25,952 nt of DNA from Paraglomus occultum (GCA_910592205.1 CAJVPJ010000407.1:1-25952); one strand, 5' to 3'. Positions 10,894-19,867 are shown, counted from the stretch's first letter. Notes: generated by a model from the sequence alone, not told the origin. Numbers and translations: made by a program.

Positions 10894-11730
10894 ATGAGTT
10901 TTTCAAATTCAATTTGTCAGAATTCAATTATGCGTCAAGTGCGTTTTCACACCGAACCATGTACAACAACCAACTCTACTTGCCCGGCAACGTGTTTTGT
11001 TAATAATCTCACACCAACCGAACTGGAAATTTTTCACAACCCCCCCTACGCTCTCACTATGTCTTACGACAGCATTTTCAGTCCCATACGCAAACGACGC
11101 AAAAGCAGCAACAAAAGCTCGCCCCCAAGACCCCAAAATGCATGGCTGCTGTTTAGACGCGATTTTGAATGCCGAGTACGCTCTCAACGTCCTAACGAGC
11201 TGCATACTCTCAACAAAATTTCCAAGACAGCCGCCGAAAGTTGGAAAATTCAACCAGAAAAAGTTAAACAATATTTTAACGTTCTCTCGAAACTAGCTTC
11301 ATACAAACACAAGGCTATGTATCCGGAATACGTCTATAACCCGAAAAAATTCAAGAATGGTGAAAACTTTATATTTAAGCATATAAACAAGGACAAAATT
11401 GTGAAAAGTCGCAACAGTAAAGCAAGCTTATTTAATAAGGCGAAGGCAAGCAGTTCGAACACTGTTGATTACAGTAGCGTTATCAGTAATGAAGATTGTC
11501 CCAAAAATGACGAGCAATCTATTTTACAAAATCCGAGTCCTATCATCGACATTCCGGAAGTTTTCATGTTTTTTCCAAATTTTATTCACACTTCTCCTTC
11601 CTTTCCCCAATGTCAATTCTATTATAATCTTAATAACAATGACATAACTGATAACGAGCAGATTGGTTATATGGATTATGAGTTTGGAGACATTATTTAC
11701 GTGTGTGATGAAACAGGTTGGCAGATTTGA
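10894..11730 (+). CDS. MATA_HMG-type HMG-box protein, copy A
   Basis: This is an intronless gene of 278 residues. The HMG box spans about residues 79-149, opening with RPQNAWLLFRRDFE and closing with ASYKHKAMYPEYVYNP; this is the layout of the mating-type-like MATA_HMG boxes expanded in Rhizophagus. A basic cluster (IRKRRKSSNK, residues about 65-74) just before the box is a likely nuclear signal. The N-terminus has a conserved C-x6-C-x3-C pattern (Cys23, 30, 34) and the short motif NPPYALT. The C-terminal third is rich in Asn, Ser and aromatic residues and ends YEFGDIIYVCDETGWQI. HMG boxes bind and bend DNA in the nucleus, so a transcription regulator is likely. Members of this family resemble fungal mating-type genes, but a sexual role for this one is not shown. 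The start is supported by alignment with copy B. Confidence 0.88.
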   Translation: MSFSNSICQNSIMRQVRFHTEPCTTTNSTCPATCFVNNLTPTELEIFHNPPYALTMSYDSIFSPIRKRRKSSNKSSPPRPQNAWLLFRRDFECRVRSQRPNELHTLNKISKTAAESWKIQPEKVKQYFNVLSKLASYKHKAMYPEYVYNPKKFKNGENFIFKHINKDKIVKSRNSKASLFNKAKASSSNTVDYSSVISNEDCPKNDEQSILQNPSPIIDIPEVFMFFPNFIHTSPSFPQCQFYYNLNNNDITDNEQIGYMDYEFGDIIYVCDETGWQI

Positions 11731-12074
11731 CAGCTAATTGTATAAACTGCTCTTCCATGAGTAACATAGCATACTCGGATGCAGAAAACCGTTTGCAGCG
11801 AGAAATTAGAGGATGGTGTATATATATAACGACATTATCAAGTCGATTTTGTGTTAAACAAACGTTTAAAATAATTACCTCGTCATATGTTTTGTAGCAG
11901 ACATCACAATACAATTCTGTATGTTAAGCAAATATGTTAGATTTTATAGAGTTAATTTTTCTTTTTCGTAAACAAGTATCTTTTTAATATCAACCTCCCT
12001 ATAATTATAATGTACAACAAATTCAGTAATAAAAAAAAGATTAAAATTAGAAGACCGACTTTGTACGAATTAAG

Positions 12075-12080
12075 AATAAA
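12075..12080 (+). terminator. Candidate poly(A) signal of HMG gene A
   Basis: AATAAA, 345 bases after the stop codon, lies in a block shared with copy B (AATAAA at 19862-19867, both followed by a GTAAGCA motif). A second AATAAA at 12028-12033 lies closer to the stop. Confidence 0.4.
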
Positions 12081-12285
12081 AAGTATGGCCGTAAGCACTA
12101 ACAACTTAACTACTAATTAAAAAGAATAAAAATTATCAACAGAAGGAGAACGAATTATTATTACACAACGCTTTATTTTCTAATCACAAAGCGGTCATTT
12201 ACAAAATTACTGTACGTTAGGATAATAAACAATTTGCCAGGAACAGACTATCAACGTTTTTGTTAGAACCCGCAACGCGATTCCA

Positions 12286-12668
12286 ATTTTTTATTATAAT
12301 GAAAGTCGTTATGTCAGTGTTTAATAAAAAAGTCAATTGTACATACACAGTAAAATTTACTCTCACTTGAACAAAGATGGCTTATAACGAAGTATTTCTA
12401 TGAAACCAGTTCGCTTTTAACAAAATTATTTCGGATAAACGTATATTTATATTTGATATGTTGTAATTTATTTGCATCACAAAGTTTGAATTTAATATTT
12501 TAATTTATCATCAATAAAGATCTAAAGCTTTCACATCATTGTGTCTTTTCTCAGTTACTATCTCTTGTTTCGTTATATTGTTTCTTCTATTATACGCTTG
12601 TCCATTGTCAAATAACATCAAAGACGCATTCCAAAAAGCATCCTCACATTAAAGATAAAAAAACATCC
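12286..12668. other. AT-rich spacer after copy A
   Basis: No gene, RNA or clear repeat is seen here. Similarity to copy B stops near the start of this stretch. Confidence 0.4.
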
Positions 12669-12952
12669 ATGTCAAAAAAAAAACGCGAATACCCGCCTAA
12701 AATTGCTCAAAAAAAACTGTCAGAAGAAAGAGAGTATTTACGCTTAAAAATATTGAAATGCATGGCATTGTTAGTGAAATTTTGAAAGCGAAAGACGGAT
12801 GGTTGGCATTTGAGGACGACTCAGCTCGGAAAATTTTGAAACGGGAACGAAAGAGTTATTTTTCTCAAATTGAGAAAGTATTATGCAGAAAAAAAAACAG
12901 ACATGAATTTACGATTACGTTTAATCTTTATGAAATTACGCATCGTGTGTAA
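12669..12952 (+). pseudogene. Broken or fragmentary small reading frame
   Basis: An ATG frame at 12669-12785 encodes 38 Lys-rich residues (MSKKKREYPPKIAQKKLSEE...). It overlaps another frame at 12758-12952 of 64 residues (MHGIVSEILKAKDGWLAFED...). Both are basic and read like parts of one chain divided by a single frameshift; A-runs at 12676-12685, near 12708 and near 12892 are likely slip sites. I recognise no family. It could equally be two chance frames in AT-rich DNA. Confidence 0.25.
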
Positions 12953-12987
12953 ATCAAAATTTTTATTGGATATCATATTTACGAAAA

Positions 12988-13295
12988 TCACGTGGCTTCG
13001 TTAAAGTAAATTTCCTTAACAAAGTTGTCACCAACAACCGTATCGGGTACCACTACAGCATAACCATTGACGTTCGGAGCTTCATCAATAATGGGAGGGG
13101 TCCCAGAAAGCATTTTTAAACGCAAGATTCGGGACATTACAGCTAATAAATGATAATAGATTATTCCGCATTCTCACTATTTTTTGCAAAATTTACTTCA
13201 AGCCTGATATCCGATTTATAAAAATACAACAGTAGATCAATCTTACCTCTTTGACATAATACAGTCAGACCTCCTTCACTTACAGTCACAATTCC
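12988..13295 (-). CDS. Possible 3' exons of an unidentified minus-strand gene
   Basis: Two exons join in frame: 13295-13247 (GIVTVSEGGLTVLCQR) and 13142-12988 (ending IYFNEAT and TGA). The 104-base intron has GTAAGA at its start and TTATTAG at its end. A minus-strand AATAAA lies at 12967-12962, 21 bases past the stop. No start codon or upstream exon was found, and no family is recognised. The right exon contains TACAGTCAGACCTCC on the plus strand, which resembles a pogo/Tigger transposon end, so the coding look may be accidental. Confidence 0.28.
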
Positions 13296-13679
13296 CTACA
13301 ATCACAAATTTTTGCGGAACGGGCAATAGTAAAACCACCCCCAGAGTTACATTATCACTATCACACTTGTTGAGAGGCTTTTTTGATAGTAAATCAACCC
13401 TTTACGATCACTTTACGTGACTTAAATTTGTGTTTACCCATTTATTTTTGTAACAGATCCTGCGCGATTATACATCGTAAGTTGCTTGTTAAGTTTCCTA
13501 ATAAAAAACACCAATCCATTACTGATTTCTTCAATGATCAATACTCAACTCTGGTCCACCATGTTTGTTACTTAATATAGTAAATAAATAGTCAAAGATC
13601 ACAATCGCATGACATAATAAAACTTTTTGTACAGTCACACTTTTGCTTTATTGCTATCATTTTATGATGAAGAACACTA

Positions 13680-13840
13680 CAGTCGCACCTGTCTATTTGC
13701 ATAACTTACATTTGCATAATCTGTCCATTTGCATAAAGAAGCCCGCGTACCTTAGCTATTTGCATAACGTAAACGTGCATACGCATCAAAGCTGGCTCTA
13801 ACTCTAGTAAGTCCCACCAACGTATCTTTGCATTACCCTA
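13680..13840 (+). repeat. TTTGCATAA repeat cluster, possible pogo-type transposon end
   Basis: After a TA at 13678-13679 the sequence runs CAGTCGCACCTGTCTATTTG. Then follow four exact ATTTGCATAA copies at 13695-13704, 13710-13719, 13727-13736 and 13758-13767 and one degenerate copy at 13826-13835. A CAGT start next to TA, followed by short subterminal direct repeats, is the arrangement of pogo/Tigger-like DNA transposons, whose transposase binds such repeats. No matching inverted end and no transposase frame was found within the next 1 kb, so this would be a fragment or a solo end. Confidence 0.45.
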
Positions 13841-16727
13841 AATTCTAACAGCTAATTTATAAATAACTCCTATTCTTTGTTCGACCAAATTTTAAAAAAA
13901 AAAAATTATCTAAAATTTTACAAAATTTTTAAAATTTGCATAATAATAATGACCTGTATATATAATTGCTTAATATTTTAATTGGGTGTCTACGAATATT
14001 AGGATAATGACTTGCATCTTCGTTTAAAAAATTTTATATTTACAAAGAGCAACTTGAATAGATAATATGCTGTTGTCTCGTTTATTTTATGAGACAGATC
14101 GATATTAAGACTGCTTTGCCATAGGCAATTGACAAATGGTTTGCAATAATGGTTCCAGCGGGTCCAATTTATTTACTCGACAAAAAACTACCCCCAAAAG
14201 GATAACTTTTAAATAATGCTGGTAAATATCTGTAGGGAAAATAAACTGTCGGCAAATGACTGTCGGGCAAGTGAACGGTTTCTGTCCAGCATAACGCATT
14301 ATGCAAAAGATAGTTTATATTTCACCGTCTAGGTCTGTGTGATAACTGTCTAATTTGCACCATTGACTGACGTTATACGAATATATTTGTGTGCGGAATT
14401 TTAGTTTGTTTGCTGTAGACGTCAGACACATGTGTTATTCCATTCTGGTTACAAGATGCACTTGAACAAATAATAACGACGTCTCTTTGTCAAAATCAAT
14501 AAGATACAGAATACTTTGCAGATATCTTTACGACAACAAGTGTTTAAGACGTTACTCTTGCTCTGTTGATATGTACTACACGGTTATAGATTATTACTTG
14601 TCATTGAACATGAAAGATAAATTCGAAGGGTATATGAGCTGCTATTCTTACTCCAAGTTCTTTTATTCATTTAAACATTATCTCTGAACTTGTATTGAAA
14701 TTGTGGTCAAGCAATTCGATAGTATAAGTTTTACTACTTGTTAGTTGTCAAATGGTTTGAAAACTTAATAACATAATAAAAATACTAATACACGTTTAAC
14801 AGTTATGGATTAAGTTACATAATAGGCAAATAATATCGCTCTATTCGATTCACCGTTGGGCGATTATATTTCCTTATGCTCTTTGTAAATTTTGGTATGT
14901 TAAAAGCATAATTTTCTGACACGTTTTCTATAACCAATAATTCAGTCACGAAATTCAATACGCTGATAGCCAATTTGAATAGTTGATAGTCATACTTAAT
15001 TCCTTATACCAATATATCTAAAATTAGTAGCGCACAACCTTTATTAAAGCCATTTATAGTCTTTTTGCCGTAAATTATCATTTATAATCAATTGAAATTG
15101 TCCTAATTGTATTAATATTAGTAATATTTATAAATATTTCCCCTGCGTGAGGTTCCCACATGACATCTTATGCATACCTTACCGAATTATAAATTATTGG
15201 CGTATTGGACTATGCGTTGGTGTTACCGGATCGGATGTGATATTCGCGAACATGGTATGAATTATGTATGCAGCTATGATATCATGCATGCCCTTTCTTT
15301 GTATATTAATATTAATATTTCAATGTATTTCCATTCTGCGCCCCCTCCCCACCATTGAGAAATACTTTTCATCAAATGACCCGAACAAATGCTTTGTCTA
15401 TTCGTTATTGAGCAATAATACCTCCCCCCCTTACCGCCGCCGCCAAGTTACGAATTAAATCAATATATTGTTCGATAGATTACGGAAGTATGTGATTCAA
15501 TTTGCAGAAAGAAGATGCATGAAAACTCTTTACGATGCAAAGCATGATGTAATATGACCGCATATGACCTGACAAACGGTAAACAAAAATATAATGAACA
15601 AAAAATTGTATTGTCTGTGAAGAGCGATTTTGTACATCTCAATGATATATGGAAATGAATACCCGGTTCAACTATTGCCGATTGTCACATAATCGCATGT
15701 GGGCAAAAGGGTCTGGCTTATTTGTAACAAGGGAGAACGCTCCACTTGATCAGAGTTGCACAGCATTAAGCAGGGATACTACATCCGATCATATTAGTAA
15801 AAAATCGAATTGTAAGCATTCATCCGGCTGTCGACTGCTGCATGATGGGAACAATAAAGGTGATTGTTTGAACGCATGTTAGATAAGTTTTTAATGCACC
15901 AATCGAATGACTATATGCAATCACACCGACAGAGCGTGGGGAAGATGGGGAAAGTGGGGGGGAACCATTGATCAAAGACATTAACTATTGCATAAAGACT
16001 ATTTGAAGAATGCTGGTGAGCAACGTGAAAAACCAGCTGATGGACATGTGACAATAAATATTTGTTAAAGTTCGTGCACATTCCACTGTACATAAATGAA
16101 CATCGATTGTTGGGATATGCGATACATGCAGTATACAGCTTAAGATTGAAAGTAGCTGCGCAAATTCTTAGTTGGCTCTGTCTAGAGGCGTTCTCTTTAA
16201 TTGCGTTGAATAAGCGGGCGAACCTGGTTCTACGACTGCACAATTTAGTCACATGCATGTTTACACGTATTGGTCAATAGCCAATAGGTGGTTAATAACC
16301 AATTCATTCAATTTTTCCCTGTTCTATCGATCATATGAAATTATGCATAATAAAAGTACAATCGCCTCTCGTTTGTAATCCCAAATTCGTACATGATTTT
16401 CTCTATCATATCTGACACAAAATTTTTTCGTGTTACATAAAGATTACGTCATTCTGGATATTAACTTTATCGTTAGTATTAGTAGTTGGTCCGCGCTTTA
16501 TGATTAATGATCATTTTCGTTGATTTATTTGTTTGTTTATAACTTATTACCAATTATTGTGAGATAACTGTATGACACAAGTAATGCAATATTGATAGTA
16601 TTGTTATTTTAACTTGATTTTAAAGATCGGGTTATATATCATGCCACTTTCTGTTACTATCGAAGATCTCAAATTTATGTGTAAGGGAGAGTATTTTTGC
16701 TTAAATCACGATTAGATACTCAGGGTA
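13841..16727. other. AT-rich unique spacer between duplication copies
   Basis: No gene can be supported. The stretch holds A/T-rich inverted segments near 13885-13950 and paired TGTCGG(G)CAA repeats near 14250-14275. It also has ATG frames of 77 codons (+, 15649-15882) and 115 codons (-, 16258-15911), both with several Cys but no signal peptide, introns or recognisable family. CCAAT/ATTGG boxes occur at 16269-16273, 16281-16285 and 16299-16303. Confidence 0.4.
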
Positions 16728-16905
16728 CACAGTGAAACCGGATAGAACGAAGGAGACCGTGCAGACAATTTTTTTCGTTATATCGAGGGATTCGTTATAT
16801 CCAGGAAATTTTACTAGACAAAATTCGAAACATCAAAAAAAAAAAAGCATCGCTATATCCAGGTTTTCGTTATATCCAAACTTCGTTATATCCAGGTTCA
16901 CTGTG
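16728..16905. mobile_element. MITE-like element, pogo/Tigger type, with TA duplication
   Basis: The 178-bp element has imperfect terminal inverted repeats: left CACAGTGAAACCGGATAGAA, right (reverse complement) CACAGTGAACCTGGATATAA, both continuing CGAAG. TA stands on each side (16726-16727 and 16906-16907), fitting TA target-site duplication. The inside holds repeated CGTTATATCCAGG-like units (four or more, including 16885-16896). CAGTG-AACCT-GATATAACGAA ends are typical of pogo/Tigger relatives of Tc1/mariner. No transposase is encoded, so it would need one in trans. Confidence 0.75.
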
Positions 16906-17244
16906 TATTTGGTTTATTTCTTCAAAAACCGACGCTTGTCACAATGCCATTCTCTTTAGCAACTACTGTTCAAAAAAACCGGGCGGGAGGTATTGTCTTC
17001 TAAGAATAAGGGGAGAGATTCCCAACTAAGACGTTACTAGTAATATTAAATACAGACGCCTGCTTGTGTCAACGTATCTGAGTAATATCAGGGTTTACCA
17101 AATCCAAATTATTATTGTGATTTGTTCGCTGAATTTTCCCAGTCTGCCAAATTCTGTAGCTCTTGAATGGGCTTTACGCAGCAGTAAACAATATTATGCA
17201 GTAGATGCTTGGCATTTGACTTTAACTCATGCTCCTTTCTTGTC

Positions 17245-17278
17245 GGAAAGTCTTGTATTGTCTTGTCTTGTCTTGTTG
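17245..17278. repeat. TCTTG microsatellite
   Basis: A short run of (TCTTG)-type units (TCTTGTATTG, then TCTTG repeated) within copy B. Copy A has no matching run at the same place, so it arose after the duplication or was lost in A. Confidence 0.5.
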
Positions 17279-17364
17279 TTCCATTCGGTTCCTAAAACAG
17301 AGGTTACCGGCTTACACATACCACATTACAAGTCATCGGCAGTGGAAGTTCTCGGTGGATTTTC

Positions 17365-17401
17365 CATGGTCTACAGAGAAGAATCGTACCGAATTCTGTA
17401 G
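17365..17401 (+). repeat. Conserved noncoding element, first copy in B
   Basis: The closest match to the element at 9319-9355: CATGGTCTACAGAGAAGAAT, then CGTACCGAATTCTGTAG. It is preceded, as in A, by an ACAGAGG-TACCGG block (from about 17297). Confidence 0.6.
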
Positions 17402-17560
17402 CGTTTGAACGTACATTTACTTAGCAGAAAGCAATTATGTACAGTAGAATGCTTGAGAATCGGTTCAATTCATACCATATCTTTCTTGTTAACCACTACC
17501 GGCTTGCGTTTTATTATGGATACCGACAATGGACATATCGTACTCATTTAATTAATGTTT

Positions 17561-17594
17561 CATCGTCTACAAAGAACTGTACAGAATTCTGTGG
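17561..17594 (+). repeat. Conserved noncoding element, second copy in B
   Basis: A more diverged repeat (CATCGTCTACAAAGAACTGT, then ACAGAATTCTGTGG) with its own upstream CTACCGGCTT (near 17497). Together with the first copy it shows a local tandem duplication of about 195 bp that copy A does not have. Confidence 0.5.
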
Positions 17595-18584
17595 TGAATG
17601 TTATAACTGTGCAATACAATTCGTATTAAATACAGTGGTAGTTTGTAATGTCTTCTTCTCCTGGTACGAGTTTACTATTCAGCTTCAAAGTCATAACTGC
17701 TGGATGAAGAAATCATGTGCCCAACTGTGCTACTGCGTGATTTTGCGCCACGAGGGTTTGGTGTTGCAGATCGACATAATAATAACTATATTGCGTACTT
17801 TAAAAGAATCGTTTACGGCTTGGCGGATTTCGTTATAGCAAGGGACGACTCTTGTAATGTGGCGAAATGACATTACAGATTAGTTAATTGACAATTATAA
17901 TCACCGCTGTGTTATGTATATTAGGCTAAGAGTTTTTGACAGTGAGTTTGACAGGTGAGATCGCCGGTTGCATGAATTTGAATTGTTAGCAGAAAACGTA
18001 ATTGTAGCGTGTTTGCTTTTTATGACAACGCAAGTAATTTTTATCAGACAAATTATTGGTTATAATTTTGGGATAATGCTTTACCAGATAGTATAATATG
18101 TCTTTTGTCTATCGTCTATGCCGCGCCGTTCAGTTTTTTTAAAAATAATTTTTACTTCATTAAAGTTAGATTCTGTAACCGTATACAGTCTTGAGTTATG
18201 TTGTAAGAGCGTTGACCTGTAAAACTGGCTTGTTTGTTTATAACAAGTCATATTATAATCAGTCTTATGACAAAAAAGTCTTAATTTTATAACTGTTAGA
18301 TGCAATCAATAAACATATTACGGCAACAGTCCAAAAATTGCAATAATTTAAAATTGGTATAACCAGTTATCGGAGTATAATCCGGGGTAAATTGCTGCTT
18401 AGTAACTGTCATATATATATACACACTTATCTCATTTATATTTTCCATAATAATAGTTAGAACAATGTTCCTAGCAAAAAGCAAAGTCAGTCAATGTTTG
18501 TTCAATTAGAACTTTTCGCGTTCTTTATTTGGATTGGTTTAAGTCACGTTGCTTAGAATGCAGTGTGCAACCAAATAATATAGA

Positions 18585-18607
18585 TATAAACAAGGCTTTC
18601 TCCTTCA
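18585..18607 (+). promoter_or_regulatory. Core promoter of HMG gene B
   Basis: TATAAA at 18585-18590 and CTTTCTCCTTCA at 18596-18607 repeat the arrangement before HMG gene A, 44 bases before the start codon. The leader to the ATG contains no other ATG. Confidence 0.6.
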
Positions 18608-18628
18608 ACTAAAAAATATTGCAAGAAC

Positions 18629-19453
18629 ATGAACTCAAACCCAATTAACGAAGAACCAATTTTACGTCAAGTTTATTCTCACACGGAACTATGTACAGCG
18701 ACTCATTCTACTTGTCCAGCAACATGTTTTATTAACAATCTTACACAAAACGAACAGAAACTTTTGCACAACCCACCATACACTCTAGCCACTTCATACG
18801 ATAGTATTCTCAATCCCATACGCAGGCGACGCAACAACAGCAACAAAAGAAACTTGCCGCCTAGACCTCAAAATGGTTGGATCTTATTTAGACGAAATTT
18901 TCAAAGCCAAGTACTCTCTGGAAGTCCTGGCAAGTCAAGTGCTCTCAACGAAATTTCCCAAAAAGCTGCAAAAAGTTGGAAAAATCAACCGAAAGAGGTC
19001 AAAGAGTATTTCAAAGTTCTCTCGAAATTAGCTTCATACAAGCACAAAGCTATGTATCCGGAATATGTCTACAATCCGAGGAAATTCAAGAATGGTGATA
19101 GTTTTATATTTAAATATATGGACAAGGATAAATTTGTGAAAAATGGTAGCAGTAATGCGAGTACGTCTAAGAAGGCAAAAAAATCAAACAACCTGAGCGA
19201 AGGTGACCATATTGGCGTTATGAGGAATGAAGATTATTCGGAAATTAACGACGAACAGCAGTCTATCTTACCGAGTACTTTCCTTGACTTTCCAAACTTG
19301 TTTTCCGACTTTTCCGATTTTTCCATGTTTTCACCAAATTATTCTCCTTTCTTTTATCAATGTGAATTCTACAATGACATTCGTAACGATAACATAATTG
19401 CTGCTGAGCCGATAAATTACGCGGATTATGGGTTTGAATCTTATTCCGCTTAG
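18629..19453 (+). CDS. MATA_HMG-type HMG-box protein, copy B
   Basis: This is an intronless paralogue of the gene at 10894, 274 residues. The HMG box again spans residues 79-149 (RPQNGWILFRRNFQ ... MYPEYVYNP); about 48 of 71 box residues equal copy A by hand count. Its second half is nearly unchanged (VLSKLASYKHKAMYPEYVYN identical), while the first half differs much. The N-terminal C-x6-C-x3-C pattern (Cys22, 29, 33), the NPPYTLA motif and the Arg-rich cluster before the box (IRRRRNNSNKR) are kept. The C-terminal region is rich in Phe, Ser and Asp (SDFSDFSMFSPNYSPFF) and ends early, at YGFESYSA, because of an inserted segment carrying the stop codon. It is probably a nuclear DNA-binding regulator. 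Many third-base changes against few amino-acid changes in the second half of the box suggest that selection still acts on it. Confidence 0.88.
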   Translation: MNSNPINEEPILRQVYSHTELCTATHSTCPATCFINNLTQNEQKLLHNPPYTLATSYDSILNPIRRRRNNSNKRNLPPRPQNGWILFRRNFQSQVLSGSPGKSSALNEISQKAAKSWKNQPKEVKEYFKVLSKLASYKHKAMYPEYVYNPRKFKNGDSFIFKYMDKDKFVKNGSSNASTSKKAKKSNNLSEGDHIGVMRNEDYSEINDEQQSILPSTFLDFPNLFSDFSDFSMFSPNYSPFFYQCEFYNDIRNDNIIAAEPINYADYGFESYSA

Positions 19454-19476
19454 CGGAATCAAATGGGTAGTGAGGC
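19438..19476. other. Small palindromic insertion ending HMG gene B
   Basis: Where copy A reads TTTGGAGACATTATTTACGT, copy B has about 35 extra bases between TTTG and CATTATTTACG. The insert contains the palindrome TTCCGCTTAGCGGAA (19443-19457), whose centre supplies the TAG stop. Alignment with A resumes directly after it. Confidence 0.65.
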
Positions 19477-19861
19477 ATTATTTACGTGTGTGAAATGAAA
19501 CCGTCCGGGCTTGACAATTTTTTCTTTGATAAGAAACTGTTCTCTCATACAATAACGGATACGATATAGATAGAAACTGTTTGCGGCGAGCAACTAGAGG
19601 AGCAGCGTATAGACAACGATATTATCAAGTCGATTTGTGTTCGATAAACGTTAAAGAAGATAATTACCTCATCGTAGGTTCTTTGAACAAGCGAATCCCT
19701 ATGAAATAATATAGAAATATTAGTATAAATCCGAACCTTTTTTCCCCCTAAACATGTATTTTTTGTTTTTATTGTAATAATAACTTACCTTTAATTATGA
19801 GTAAATAAATTTAATTTAAAAAATTAAGAGACCGATGTTGTATAAGCTTGTATGAATTACG

Positions 19862-19867
19862 AATAAA
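19862..19867 (+). terminator. Candidate poly(A) signal of HMG gene B
   Basis: AATAAA lies 409 bases after the stop codon, in the same conserved block as the signal at 12075-12080 of copy A. Confidence 0.4.

Larger units (their letters stand above)
8985..12285 (+). repeat. Segmental duplication, copy A (HMG locus A)
   Basis: By eye, this interval aligns in ordered blocks with 16930-20165. Paired landmarks are TAATATTAA at 9059 and 17041, the GTCTAC...GAATTCTGTAG element at 9319-9355 and 17365-17401, ATATTGCGTA at 9689 and 17788, GACCTGTAAAACT at about 10383 and 18213, the start codons at 10894 and 18629, and ATTATCAAGTCGATTT at about 11834 and 19621. The offset drifts between 7735 and about 8100, so many indels separate the copies. 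Edges are approximate: similarity fades at the left of 8985 and after about 12285. Confidence 0.75.

Noticed and set aside
11693-11914. Possible antisense gene at the 3' end of HMG A, with a GAGGTAATTAT splice-like site shared with copy B
   Set aside because: The splice-like motif is conserved but the antisense reading frame is not, and no start or partner exon was found.
15649-16258. Two facing ATG frames (77 codons plus, 115 codons minus) with several Cys
   Set aside because: No signal peptide, introns, family resemblance or conservation partner; lengths are within chance for 26 kb of this composition.
17437-17838. Plus-strand ATG frame of 133 codons in copy B
   Set aside because: It runs through DNA that aligns with noncoding sequence of copy A, where the frame is broken; no domain or signal is recognised.
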